Source of the DNA: Cycas panzhihuaensis
Lineage: Eukaryota; Cycadophyta
DNA: 64,000 nucleotides
NCBI GenBank assembly: GCA_023213395.1
Contig: CM041465.1
Coordinates: 75,151,741-75,215,740, forward strand
Reading direction: 5' to 3'
This document shows positions 21,172 to 33,299 of the stretch, in pieces. A program made the position numbers and the translations under genes. Below the pieces are notes generated by a model. It was not told the DNA's origin. It was given only the letters and a program-made list of their open reading frames with translations, and searched no databases. The first letter of the stretch is position 1, and each line of letters begins with the position of its first letter.

Positions 21172-23560
21172 ATGGAAGGATTTCCTTTAGATTGGGTATA
21201 TCATGACTACATCTTCGAATCTTAGCAACCATCTACTTCTTTCCAAGGGCTCACCCAAGAGGGTGATGATCCTATATTTTACCTGAGTGACCATGAACAC
21301 CCACAAGTCCACCACCTCTCCACTCATGAGGTGGAAGCATCTTCTCCCTTGGAGTATTATCATCCTCATGGTGATCCTCATGAAGACTACCCCGTGGGGT
21401 CCGCCTCACACGAGGGACCTTCGACCTTGTATGATCAGGTGGATACCCCTCTCACAGATGTGGTGGAAGTGCTTAACTAGTGCTTCCAAGCTGCTAGCCT
21501 CTAATCACATCCTAAGTGGTTGGATAACATCTTGCGATGCATAGTGCTTCCTTCCTCCACATCTACACCATCTCATCCATCTCGTTCAACTCCCTTACCC
21601 ATAACAAGGGCATCTCCCATTGAATCTTCTTCTCCTTGTGGTCCTTGTTCCTTAGGGACCACCCAAGCCATACCCTCTTCCTAACTTGGGTTGAGCATAC
21701 CTCCCCCTAGCCAAATGACTATGTCCCAATTGACCGTAGTCTATCCACCTCCTGTTAGATCTAGGGGACCCATGTATACCCCTCCTTCTAGCCACGTGGG
21801 ACTAATCCCCACGCATACCCAAGCTCAAACCAGGGATCCTTCCCTTTATGTGCCCCCAGGGTACACTTCCCAACCATGGAGGCACAATAAAGGGAATCTC
21901 CTTCCCATTTATGGAGTGGATCCTTGGCATTCATATGGTGTTGCACCACCTACAAGTAGCCCATACGAGCAAAATCTAGTTCCGCACCTTCTATTTCATT
22001 GTCTTACTCTCCTTCTTATATGGCACCTTCACAAGGAGGGCAAGCCCCCTCCCTTGACACCCTTGCTCAAGTCCCCTTTCAACAAGGGATATGTCCTCAA
22101 GGAGGGATGGGTCCCTCGTATCCATTCACTCCTCTTCCTATCCCTTCAAATGTGAGATTTGTTCCCTCCCATCAAATGGGAGAAATTGTGTATCCCATTA
22201 TGAACTAAGTCTCCCAAGGAGGATTCAGGTAAACTTGTCCACCTCCTCCTCTATCTTTCATTGATCCTATGGTCTAATCAAGGGCACACCCCATCATGGA
22301 TTATAGATCAACCCCTCTATCCATCGAGGCACTAAGAATGAACTTACCGCCTCACCCTCTCAAGGTGCCCAAATTCAATAGGACCTCTTTGCAAGACCCA
22401 ACAGAGCACGTTAGAATTTCTTCCATGGTGTGTATCGATTATTGGGCATACGACCGTATCCTAATAAAATTGTTTTCATGCTCTATTCAAGGCAATGCCC
22501 TTAAATGGTTTTATTGCCTTCCATCACGCTCTATCCACTCATTCTAAAAACTTGTTGATGAATTTGTTAATTATTTTGATATAGCTCATCTCTTCAAGAG
22601 TAGAATAAAGGCTCTTCTATCTCTTAAACAAGGTCACAATGAATGAATCATGACTTTGTGAGGCGCTTCCATGATCTTCTCCACTCCATGAAGGTAACTT
22701 TGCCTGAGGAATTAAAGAGAAATCTCTTTATCAATGCCCTTCGCCCTAAAGTCCATGTTGAAGTCCTTAAGATGGGGGTGACAACATGCAACTCTTCCAT
22801 AGCCAAATGCTTGGCTCTTGAGGCCATTGAGATCTAAGTGGATCTTAAGTAGCCTCTTAGGTCCTCACAATGGCATGAGGTACCTCCTCCACCTTGCAAA
22901 ACCAAAATCTAATAACCTCTTAGGTCTTCATCTCATCTGATAGAAAACAACTTAGACCCCTTAACCTTTGCCATATATTCTTTTGAACATACGATGAAGG
23001 AGCTTAAACTTCAAGCCTCTTCATCGCCCACTTCCCACAAATTTGTTCATCAAAATTCTCAAGTTGCACCCCCAGGGGTGGTAATGCCTAACCTTTTCAA
23101 ACAAGGAAGACAAATTCTTTCTTAAAGAGGAAGTGGTGTTTCGTTCATGGAAAATACTTTTATGAGGACTTACAATGTAGGGCCTAGCATCCCAAAGACA
23201 CCCTATAATGTGACTCCTCCCCTAAACGGGCATCTAGACCTAATCTAAACAAACCCATCCACAAGGATTCTTTCCCTAAACATGAGGAATACGATCGCAA
23301 CACTCAACAAAAGGGCAACCAAAATAGAGGAAGATCTCCCAACCCTCACCCTGCGCAAGCTAAAGGGAAGGGTATAAGGAATTCCTCTTCTTCTTCCAGT
23401 TCCCTTGATCACCATTGAACTCCTTCCACCTCTCAATCCTAAAATGAGGGAAAGAGAGTCATTCAAATGCTTAAGACCACACCCTTATATATCTTGATTT
23501 AGTCCCAAGCAACCAAAGAAGAAACTGACGTTTCTTCTTTTACTCCTCATCTTGATCCTC
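21172..23560 (+). pseudogene. gag: Element 3 gag
   Basis: The start is taken at the ATG in GACCATGGAAGG, matched in element 4. The N-terminal part is acidic (QEGDDPIFYLSDHEH) and then proline-rich (YVPPGYTSQPW). The capsid core begins near 22296: MDYRSTPLSIEAL, LPPHPLKVPKFN, CIDYWAYDRILIKLF and ALKWFYCLPSRSI, then at 22643 RRFHDLLHSMKVTLPEELK and LFINALRPKVHVEVL. This is a Ty3 capsid pattern. A Cys/His segment near 23150 (WKILL frame, damaged) corresponds to WCSIHGE in element 4. Several frameshifts and stops. It would form the particle. Confidence 0.75.
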
Positions 23561-23658
23561 CTCTAGAAATCCCTCCTCCTGAAATTCCCATGCTTCTTAA
23601 GACTATTTCCATGTGCCCTAGACATTATGATTTTTGAAGGGCACTTTCCCAACCTACT

Positions 23659-24290
23659 GTGAAGAGGAAGCCCTTCTCCATTGTTGAAAAGCTTTACACC
23701 ATGGCCATAGGGATGTCCATGATGGATGTCTTGAGAAGTTATCCTGAGCAGTGTAATTTTCTCTTAGAAACTTTAGGTTTAGTTGACATGTCCATTCACA
23801 CCTTGGGTGTTGCCCCAAGTCATGAGCTCATCATCTTATTTGATCCCAAAGTTCTCCCCCTAGCTAATGAAAGGGAATGCCAATGGCACTACCCCTTCAC
23901 CATAACCATAGATACACTTGAATGCACCCTTTGAAGGACCATTGTAGATAATGGTTCTTCCATTAATGCTATGCCCTTACGCATCATGCAAGACCTTGGC
24001 ATATTGGCCCTTGAACCAGTCCCATGGCATTATCAAAGCTACAACAGTAGTAAAAAAGACACCCTTGGGGTCTGTTTCTATTCACCTCACTCTTAAGGAT
24101 AAAAATATCCTTACCAACATCATAGTCCTCGATGTAGACGTGGACTACAACCTCTTGATTGGATGCCCATGGCTCAACCAAATGGGAGCTGTGTACTCAT
24201 CCCGATGGGGGCAACTTAAATTCATCCATGAGGGGCGAATGAAGGTTATTCCTCGGGAGTCTCCTCCCACCAAATAATCCTGGCAACTTC
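23659..24290 (+). pseudogene. pol: Element 3 aspartic protease
   Basis: Frames at 23659-23934 and 23951-24277 carry SIVEKLYTMAIGMSMMDVL, then TIVDNGSSINAMPL with the catalytic Asp at 23947-23949 (DNG for DTG/DSG), and finally VDYNLLIGCPWLNQMGAVY, a LLLGRPWL-type strand found in Tat proteases. One frameshift separates the halves. The enzyme would mature the gag-pol precursor. Confidence 0.75.
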
Positions 24291-24871
24291 GTCAGGTAGT
24301 TTGCAACTAGGTAAAGGGCAATAAAGGCCCTTCTGCCCATGCTTCCACTTATTTTATTGACATTTTTGATTTGCCTTATCTGGAAGAAGGCCCTTCTACT
24401 TCTTCCTCAAACCTTATCTATTTTGCCCCTATTAGTGTAGGGAGTAATGGGTACCTCGCCTTGTTTAGTGACGATGAGGATAAGGACCTCTCTTATCCCA
24501 TATCCCTTCTAAATACGACTAGGGGGCACCTTCTTCATTTTAGGTCCTGACCTGGAACCTCTTCCATTGAGGAGCCCGGTCCTCCTCTCGAGTTTTATGT
24601 CATTGCTCCTGCCTCTCATGTGATCTCCCACATCACCTCATCTTCCACTTCATCACCCTCCGTAGGGAATGAGGCAAGGGAACCTCTTGTCACCTATCAT
24701 AAGAGGTCATCCTCTGACTCTTCCAAAGAGTCCCTTGATTACATTGAGTGGTGGGTTGACCGTTATGGTCCCACTGCTCTTTTTGCTCCTCACCCCTCAT
24801 TTTCTCGAAGTGTGATTATCCATGGGATAGACTACTTCAAGGATGACGAGGCCTTACTAGAGCACTTAGTG
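24291..24871 (+). pseudogene. pol: Element 3 protease-RT linker, first part
   Basis: Acidic, serine-rich linker containing SLDYIEWWVDRYG and DYFKDDEALLEHLVGS, matched by DYFEDDEDLLKHLAGS in element 4 near 31448. Element 4 interrupts it at 24872-24876 and it resumes at 41941. No enzymatic motif is visible. Confidence 0.6.
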
Positions 24872-24876
24872 GGCTC
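24872..24876. repeat. Element 4 TSD, left copy (GGCTC)
   Basis: GGCTC, repeated exactly at 41936-41940. The linker protein of element 3 continues across the pair. Confidence 0.9.
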
Positions 24877-27647
24877 TGTTTCCTGGCTACTGGGAATGGA
24901 TATGGATAGCTTGACTTAGGTAGGCTTAGGTATGCTTCTCCCTTTTCACTTGCACTATTTCTCTGGAAAGGTTGACAGAAGTGTTACCTCATTGCATGAC
25001 TGATTGCTTCATTTGTATGATCACTTTGCATTTGTCGCCTGTTCATGCTGCTTGTCATATTATGAGCCTATGACGACCTAGCGAGACCTACCTTTCCATA
25101 AGGTAGGCATTCCCATAGCACTTTACAACCCTCCGTGCTATCTCCACACCACCTTGAGCTTCATTCGACTCGTATGACCCATTTATGCCTCGACTTTGAA
25201 CTCCTAGCACCTCATTTTCGGGACCTTTGCCCATCAATGCTCTGCTTGCCTTTGTCCACATGCATTCTGGACTATCTCAGCCACATAGATAGGAGGGCCA
25301 ACCCCTCCCAGGCCTGCCACATCACCTCCTAAGGCTCCCGGAACCTAGATTTTTTCCATTCTAGCTTTCTGGTCCCACACCACTGTAAACTTAGCGGTAC
25401 CACAAAGTTTACTGACTACAAAGTTTACTGCAGGATGTTGTCATTATTTTTAAAAGCCGTGGTAATTCTCAGATTTCCTGTAATCGCCATGGCCTCGCAC
25501 CCACCTCAGCCCTATTCGCACCCTATTCACTTGTTTAGGGCTAGGATGGGTATAAATCTCAAAACCCTTACTATTTTACCTCTCTTAGATCATTTTTTGC
25601 TCTTCAACATAACTATTTCCTGTTGCAACTTCTGCTACTTCTTTCTTCCCTCTACAGGTGCATTTGTAGGCCTATGTTTCCTGTAATTCCAACCCAGGAT
25701 CTGCCTGCACTAACCCTCTTCATCATGGAAAGCTTCTCTTCAGATGTTCTCAAGCATGTTTTGGTGTTGTTCTTCTCCAACTCGCCTAGCATGTATCCCT
25801 TTCAACTGTCTGTTGGGATTTCTCCTGCAAAACCTTGCAGGGATCCTCTTCCCCACTGGTTGTAGGGGCAGACCCGCCCTATATGAGCCTAGTAGGTCCT
25901 CCAAACCCTTTTCTCCAGATTTTTGGTAGGTTATCTCCATGTTAAACCTATTTTCTTGATTTGTTTGCCTACTTCCTTCAGGTTTGATTATAGCAAAGCT
26001 TGTTTTCATTGGGTTTGGCTTGTTGCTTCTGGGTTTTCACCTTCCCTCCACTAGTTTTCCTTAAGGGAGTAGCAAGAGAAGAACCACAAGGTTGGGTGAA
26101 GAGAGCAAGGTGGGCTAGCCCCCCACTCAGTCCTACTCTCCAAGGGCAATCCCCTTCCCACCTCTTCTTCTCTTTCTCTATGCTCCTCTTGGGTTAAATA
26201 GGGGTTGGTGAGCCCTAGGCCTGCATTGGATTATCAGTGTATGCAGCCCCTTACTGCACTGATTCCAAGCTTGCATGCCTCTTACTTGGACCCCCATGGT
26301 ATCCATAATATTGTTGGGTATCCCTTGGAAACATTGGCAAGGGTTTGTACTCTGGATTGCTGGCCATAGCAACTCCACACCTTGGGCATTTCCCAAATGC
26401 ATTGTCACTTTTATCCTTGTATTCCTTGGCTATGATTAGTTGTCTTTTACCCTTGTCTTATCATGCTAGAGAGTTATGTGGAGAACCCAGTGGAGGGTTA
26501 GCCATCATGAGGCTTCCCTTCACTCCATTTTACTTGATGTACATGCTTGCTTGAGAGAAGATTTTGGAGCTCTTTTTACAGCAGTTATTTTCCTAACATT
26601 TTAACACATACATTACACATATACTTGCATATATATAGCTTGCCTTTTGCAGCCCCTTCTTGGAAGGGATAATCCCATGCATGTGTAGGTTGGTGTGGTG
26701 CTTTCTTGTAAAGGCATAAAGCATCCAGATCCAGGTAGATCTACTATCTTTTCCCCTAGCTTTCGCTTTCCTTCATTCCGCTTTCTTTTCGCAAAGGGGA
26801 AGGTAAGGAAGCCCCCATCGTTTGCATCAAAATTTGGTTACGCATTTGCTGATTGGCGTAAGGATGTGCATTGCACATGGGTGAGGCCTCCTGTCAGCCA
26901 CTACATCTTCGAGGTACGTACACCTTTCCTTCAACCCCCCCATTTCCTTTTTTTACTTTTATTTAGAATATATATTCTAGCTAGGTAGGTCATATAAAAG
27001 TAAAAAAGGTAAATGGTATCGTTTGTTTGTACTTGTATGCTTGCATGTCACAAGCTTAACTCATATTGGAAAAGGACGTTATAGGAAAACACCTCCTCCC
27101 CTTCCTTTTCCTACAAAACCTAACATACCCTTTGGTCCATTCCATTTGGTATCACTTACTCACATATGTGATACATATCCCCTTTTCCTTTTCTGTTTGC
27201 TCCTTGAAACACTAGAGGAAAATTCGGCTTAGTTGTCTCCCTTCCTCTTTCTCTCCCCCCTTCTTGGTCCTATTTGCTTGGCCAAATAACCAAGAGAAAC
27301 CCAGCTACATCGTAGGCTCTCGCCTACCTTACTCACATCTGTTTCCCTCCATCATGGGGAAACCTTTAAGGATTCCTCTTCTTCCCTTTTGGCCATCCAA
27401 GGGTAGGAGGACCTTCCTCTCGAGTCTATCTAGGCTACCCTCCTTGTATGCTTTCTCTCTTTCCTGGGTTGAGGGCCACTTCAAGGTAGTTGGGTATCAT
27501 CTGTAGGTCCTGAACTCACGCTCCAGCACATGGGGCGCTCTGCGTGGTACTTTCTTTGCTTGTAGGTTTTTGCCCACACTTTCGATATCACCATCGACCA
27601 TCATTACTCCTATCGAGCATAGTGATTATCCCATAGACGTGCATCCA
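24877..27647 (+). repeat. Element 4 5' LTR
   Basis: Starts TGTTTCCTGGCTACTGGG and ends GTGCATCCA. Pairs with 39140-41935. Contains a TATA box (25551-25557) and an iterated AAACTT/AAGTTT motif at 25386-25435. Confidence 0.9.
25551..25557 (+). promoter_or_regulatory. TATA box of element 4 5' LTR
   Basis: TATAAAT within GGATGGGTATAAATCTC, 674 bases into the LTR, conserved at 39840-39846. Likely the U3/R promoter for the sense genomic RNA. Confidence 0.6.
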
Positions 27648-27648
27648 C

Positions 27649-27666
27649 TGGCGACCATACTTAGGA
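27649..27666 (+). other. Element 4 primer-binding site
   Basis: TGGCGACCATACTTAGGA, one base after the LTR end. It is the better-preserved version of the element 3 site. Confidence 0.65.
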
Positions 27667-27804
27667 CTTACCAGTAAGGGAGCTAGTTCCCATCCCTTCC
27701 TATTAGTACTATTACCTTTTTCCTTCTTCTAACGTATTGGCAAGTTTTATATGTGATGCTTCTCACATCGCCTACGTGGTTTGCCTCCATTGTTAGAAGA
27801 TCCC

Positions 27805-30070
27805 ATGTATCATCCTCTTTCATCATCAGATTCTAATTTGACAATGGAAGGATATCCTTCCGATTAGGCCTATTATGCCTTTACCTCGGGAGCTCATGAG
27901 TTACCCACATCTATATTACAGGATGCACCCAAGAGGGTGACGATCCCATTTACTACCTGGGTGTTCAACATCACCCACTTGACACCCATCCTTCTACTCA
28001 TACAGTAGAGGGCCCATCTCCTCTTGAGACTCACCATCCAGTTGGTGATTCTTATGAGGATCGCCCTGAGGGGTCTACTTCATTTGAGGACCCGTCTACC
28101 TCTTATGATCATGTAGATACCCCTCCTGCTAACGTGATTAAAGCCCTTAGTGAGTGCCTTTAGGCTGCTCATCTATAATCATGTCCTAGATGGTTTGAAG
28201 TTGTCTTATGTGGTGGGGCATCTTCCTCATTTGCTCCTGTCCCACTGTCTTCATCTGCATCTACACCTCCCACAACAAGTAACCCTTTTGTGCCTACACA
28301 TTTGTCCTGCTCTATCCCTACACCTACCCTAGGGACGTATGTTGCACCTTCTATTCTTCATCATGGTCCTAGCTCTTCAGGACCCTATCGTGGTATGTCT
28401 TTCTCCCAGCTTGGGGTTAGCATACCATTTCCTAGTCAAGCCAATATGCCACCTCCCAATGTGGTGCATGCATTTCCTAGTAGGCCTAGAGGTCCTACCA
28501 ACACTACTACCACTAGTCACGTGGGATCCACTCTCATGTATACTCAAAACCAACCTAATGGTCCTCCCCTTTACATACCCCCAGGTTATACTTCTCAACC
28601 TTAGGGGAATAGTAAAGGGAATCATATTCTGACTTACGGGGTGGACCCGTTACATCCATATGGGGTTGCACCACCCACAGGCGGTCCATATGGATAAAAC
28701 CCAGTCCCACACCCTTCTTTTCCACCATCCTGCATAGCTTCTTATGCCGCGCCTTTACAAGGGAACCTAGCTTCCTTTCAAGGTGCTTATCCTCGAGTCC
28801 CTTTCCAGCAAGGGACACTTCCTCAAGGAGGGATGGGTCTACCACCCCCATCCATTCCTTGTCTATTACCTTCTATATCATTTGTCAATCCTATGGTCCA
28901 GGCAAGGGCATGTCCCTTCGTGGATCATAGATCAACTCCACTATCTGTTGAGGTGTTAAGAACCAACTTACTGCCTCATCCTCCTGAAGTTCCTAAGTTC
29001 GATGGAACTTCATCACAGGACCTAGTGGAGCACGTCCATAGTTTCTCTATGATGTGCATTGATTACTGGTCCTATGACCATATACTAATAAAATTATTCC
29101 CGTGATCATTATAAGGCGATGCCCTTAAGTGGTTTTATTGCCTGCCTGCCCATTCCATTTTCTCGTTCCAGCAACTTGTGGACCAGTTCATCAACTATTT
29201 TGATGCAGCTCACCTATTCGAAAGTGGAATAAAATCCCTTCTTTCGCTCAAATAAGGTCATGATGAGATGAATCGTGACTTTGTACAATGATTTCATGAC
29301 CTCCATTCCACTAAGGCTACTCTGCCTAAGGAATTGAAGAGAGATCTCTTCATTAATGCACTTCACCTTGAGGTCCATGTAGAAGTCCTTAAGATGGAGA
29401 CGACTACATGCGATTCCACCATCGCAAAGTGTTTAGCGCTTAAGGCTATTAAGATCTAAGCTGGACTCAAGAAGCCTCTCAAGCCCTCACAACGTCGTGA
29501 GGCACTACCCCAAACTAAAGAGACCAAACCACAATAATCCACTAGTTCCTCTTCTCATCTGACTGAGAAGACCCTAGATCCGCTCACTTCTGCTATATGT
29601 TCATTCAAACGTACGATGAAGGAACTTAAACTGCAAGCTCTTTCATCACCCACTTCCAACAAATAAATCCAACAAGCTACTCAAGTTGCCCTCCTTAAGA
29701 ATGGCAACACCCATTCCTCTCAAGCAAGGAAGCTAGATTCCTCACTTGAGAAGAAGTGGTGTTCCATTCATGGGGAGTGTTTCTATGACAACTCACGTTG
29801 CAGGGCTCAGCATCCTAGGGATGCCCCTTAACATGACTCATCCCCTAAACGGGCCTCAAGGCCCAACTTAGACCAACCGGTCCACAAGGATCCATTTCCC
29901 AAACATGGGGAACGTGATCGTAATGCTCAGCCCAAAAATAGCCAGAACTGGGGAAGATCCACAAATTCCCGTCCTTCCACGATAAAGGGAAGGGCGCTCG
30001 GGATTCGTCTTCTTCTTTGCATTGCCCTCACCGACGTACTCCCTCACCTTCACGGTCCCAAAATAAGGGA
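27805..30070 (+). pseudogene. gag: Element 4 gag
   Basis: The ATG at 27805 (MYHPLSSSDSNLTMEG) or 27844 is the likely start. A proline-rich N-terminal region includes LYIPPGYTSQP near 28560-28604. The capsid core at 28833-29460 has VDHRSTPLSVEVL, CIDYWSYDHILIKLF, ALKWFYCLPAHSIFSF, VDQFINYFDAAHLF and LFINALHLEVHVEVL. Near 29755, KKWCSIHGECFYDNSRC is an atypical Cys/His segment standing where a zinc knuckle would be. Stops occur but the same frame can be followed for long stretches. Gag would assemble the particle and bind RNA. Confidence 0.8.
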
Positions 30071-30179
30071 AAGAAGGTAATCCAAATGCTTGAGGCCACC
30101 CCCTTATATGCCCTCACTCGGTCTCAAGTAGCTAAAGAGGCCACTGGTGCCTCTTCTTCTACTCCACACTCTGATCCTC

Positions 30180-30890
30180 TTTAGGAAGCCTCCCTTCTGG
30201 AAGTCCCATTACTTCCTAAGACCATTCTCATACATCCTAGTCATTACAATTTTCGAAGGGCGCTTACCCAACCTATTGTGAAGGGGAAGCCTTTCTCTAT
30301 CATTGACGAGCTCTACACTGTCGCTGCAGGGATGTCCTTGATGGATGTTTTGAGGAGTTATCCCGAACAACAGACTCTCCTTTTAGAAGCTTTAGGGTCA
30401 AATGACATGCCCATTCATGCTTTGGGTATTACCTAAAGCCATGAGCCTATCATTTCCTTTAACCCCAAAGACCTTCCCCCTGCTTGTGAAAGGGAATACC
30501 AATGGAATTTCTCTTTCACGATCACTATTGACACACCAGACTGTACCCTACAAAGGACTGTTGTCGATAATAGTTCTTCCATTAATACCATGTCCTTGCA
30601 CGTTATGCAAGAGCTTGGCATTTTTGCTTTGGAACCTGTTCCATGGTGATGCCAAGGCTATGATGGTAGCGAAAAGACTCCATTGGGATCTGTTTCAATC
30701 TCACTCACTCTAGAGGACAAGGCTATCCTTGCTGACATTGTAGTCCTTGATGTTGATGTTGAGTACAATCTTCTCTTGGGTTGACCATGGCTCGATCAGA
30801 TGGGAGCCATGTATTCAACCCTCTAGAGGCAACTTAAGTTCGTCCATGATGGATGGATGAGGGTTATTTCCTGCGAATGCCCACATGTTA
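30180..30890 (+). pseudogene. pol: Element 4 aspartic protease
   Basis: The active-site region reads RTVVDNSSSINTMSL with Asp at 30566-30568; the usual Gly after it is Ser, so this copy could not be active. The later strand reads VEYNLLLG, then a stop, then PWLDQMGAMYSTL. Flanking blocks are parallel to element 3. The family cleaves the gag-pol polyprotein. Confidence 0.7.
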
Positions 30891-31870
30891 AACAAACTTG
30901 TCCTACCAACCAAGCGAGCTATGGTCATACGAAGGGAGACAAAGGCCCTTCTACTCATGCTTTGGCTTACTCCATCGGCACATCTAATTCATCCTATCTC
31001 AAAGAAGATCCCGCATCTTCTTCCTCTAGTCTTACTCGCTTTGCTCCTATCGGTGGTAGGAGCTACAGGTACCTTGCCTTGTTCAGTGACGATGAGTCCC
31101 ATGGTGAGGATGAGGACTTTCCTTACCCTGTCTCTTTCCTTTGCACTAGTAGGAGGCACCCTTCTTGCTCTAGGTCCCAACCTAGAACCCTTTTTGTTGG
31201 AGAGACTAATCACCCCCTTGTGTCACATGTCATTGCACGCATTGACCCATAAGTAATTGATTCTTCCTCTCTATCACCCCTTGCAGGTGATGGTTTCGAG
31301 GAACTTCCTTTTGTTCCTTCCGAGGAGCCCCTTCCTGACTCTCTCTTAGAGTCTTATGAGGAGGTTAGACAGCCTAATAACCACAGTGGTCCCATTGTTC
31401 CCACTTCCTCCAATACTTCATCTATTCGAAGTAAGGTCCTCCATGGGGTGGATTACTTTGAAGATGATGAAGACTTGCTTAAGCACTTAGCGGGCTCCGC
31501 GCCTAACTTTCCTTCTGGTCACCATAGGCTTAGCTACCAAAAGGTCCTGGCGATTGGGTCCACACTCACTAACCCAGTTCCATGCCATGTTCCATCTCTT
31601 CCTGTTGACCTTGCCCCCCTCTATTTCAAGGAGAAAAATGCCATATGCATGGGGGCAACCTAGGACATAGTCTTAGCCCCGGGTAAGGTCATTAAGGTGG
31701 GGGTGGAATACTCTCCTAATGAGATAAGAGAATATTCCTTTTTGTTCCAGGAGTTCTGGGATGTCTTGACGTGGGATTATTCTGACATGAAGGGAATCGA
31801 CCTCTCCATCGTCACCCACAATCTCACTACCATTCCTAGCGCTTGACTCGTGCACTAAAAGCAGTGTCCT
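30891..31870 (+). pseudogene. pol: Element 4 protease-RT linker
   Basis: Long acidic linker with YLALFSDDESHGEDED near 31065, DYFEDDEDLLKHLAGS near 31448, and then LTNPVPCHVPSLPVDLAPLY. It is conserved between elements 3 and 4 at the protein level but has no known motif. An internal overlapping frame at 30885-31256 is not supported. Confidence 0.5.
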
Positions 31871-31879
31871 CTCCACCCT

Positions 31880-32560
31880 AAACTCTCGGTCGCTGTTAAG
31901 ATGGAGGTTGAGAAGATTTTGGATGCGGGACTTATTGCTTCTATCGACTACCCTAAATGGGTGTCCAACATTATTCCCATTGCTAAAAAGAATGGGACTA
32001 TCTGGATATGCATGCATTGATTTCCGTGATATCAACAATGCATGTCCTAAGGACTACTTTCCACTCCCTTTCATCGATCAAATCATTGATTGAACTACTG
32101 GGTTTGAGGTTATGTCCTTGATGGATAACTTCTCTGGCTATAATCAAATTCAAATATCTCCCGAATACTGCCACAAGATGGCCTTCACCACCCCGTGGGG
32201 TACCTTTGCCTACAAGGCAATGCCCTTCAGTCTTTAAAATGTAGGCACTACTTACTAAAGGGCAATGCATTTTATCTTCCATGACCTCATCAATGACACG
32301 TTGGAGGTCTTTATGGATGACATGATGGGTCTTTCACTTGTCAAGGCCCATTATCCCTCAAACTTGCGAGCTATCTTCACACAGTGTCGTAAGTACCATG
32401 TAAGCCTGAACCCACTTAAATGTGTGTTTGCCATTACCTCTGGCAAACTCCTTAGATTTCTTGTGTCAAAATAAGGAATTCAGATTGACCCTGACAAAGT
32501 TAAGGCAATCCTTGATATGCCACCTCCTAGAACTCAACGACAGATCAAGTCATTTCTAGG
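31880..32560 (+). pseudogene. pol: Element 4 reverse transcriptase
   Basis: Ordered Ty3 RT blocks: VEKILDAGLIASIDYPKWVS, IPIAKKNGTIWICIDF, RDINNACPKDYFPLPF, EVMSLMDNFSGYNQIQIS, AFTTPWGTFAYKAMPF, and EVFMDDMM with the catalytic pair at 32316-32321 (FMDD for YxDD), then VSLNPLKCVF and SFLGRLGFLRSFL. Stops include AAA-to-TAA and CAA-to-TAA in type, and there is one frame change near 32010. RT copies the genomic RNA to DNA. Confidence 0.9.
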
Positions 32561-32639
32561 TAGGCTTGGTTTCCTCAGGAGCTTCCTAGTAGACTTTGCC
32601 ATGAGTGGAAAACCCCTGAATAACCTATTAAAGAAGGGA

Positions 32640-33100
32640 GCTCCATTTGTTTGGTCTGATAAGGCCCAACAAGCCTTCAAAGAACTTAAGGAAGCCCTTG
32701 CTTCTGCTCCTACATTGGCATCCCCTTGTCTCGATAGGCCCTTCATTCTTTACACCTCATCGATTGATGAGTCCCTAGCCATTATGTTGGCTCAGGAGGA
32801 TGATTCAGGAGTTGAGAGAGCTATTTACTCTATCAGTTGCACCCTTGTGGCTGCCAAACTCAACTACTCCCCAGCCGAGAAGGAATGTCTCTCCTTGGTT
32901 CATGCAACCAAGAAGTTTAGACATTACTTACTTGGTAATACTACCAAGGTGATCATCGTCATGATATCCTTATGATATATACTTCTCGTTACCTTTCGTG
33001 GGGGTGGGGGTGGTTGGTTCATCTGCCCGGAGTTTGATTTTCATATCGTTAACAAGAAATTGAAGAAAGGGATGGTAGTGGTTGAGCAGCTCGTAGATGC
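32640..33100 (+). pseudogene. pol: Element 4 degenerate gypsy RNase H
   Basis: Follows RT in frame: [77 protein letters not shown]. The first catalytic Asp (normally in xxLDAS or xxVDAS) is replaced by LYTSSIDES in both element 3 and element 4, so loss is a family trait, not decay of one copy. Loss of this site is a known feature of Tat elements that gained a second RNase H. A G-rich run at 32999-33020 replaces the expected following sequence. Confidence 0.8.
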
Positions 33101-33299
33101 CTCTATCCCTAACTCACTCGATGCCCCTATTGACGATTCTCTTCCTGATGAGTCTATCTTGACCATTCAGAGTGTCCCTCCCCATCCACTCATTGATAGC
33201 GAGTGGTATGGTGACATTGTGTGGTACCTCACATAGCAGTAGTACTGCCCTAAATCTAGTAATAAGATTAGATCTCATATCTAGACTTCTGCTAGGTAA

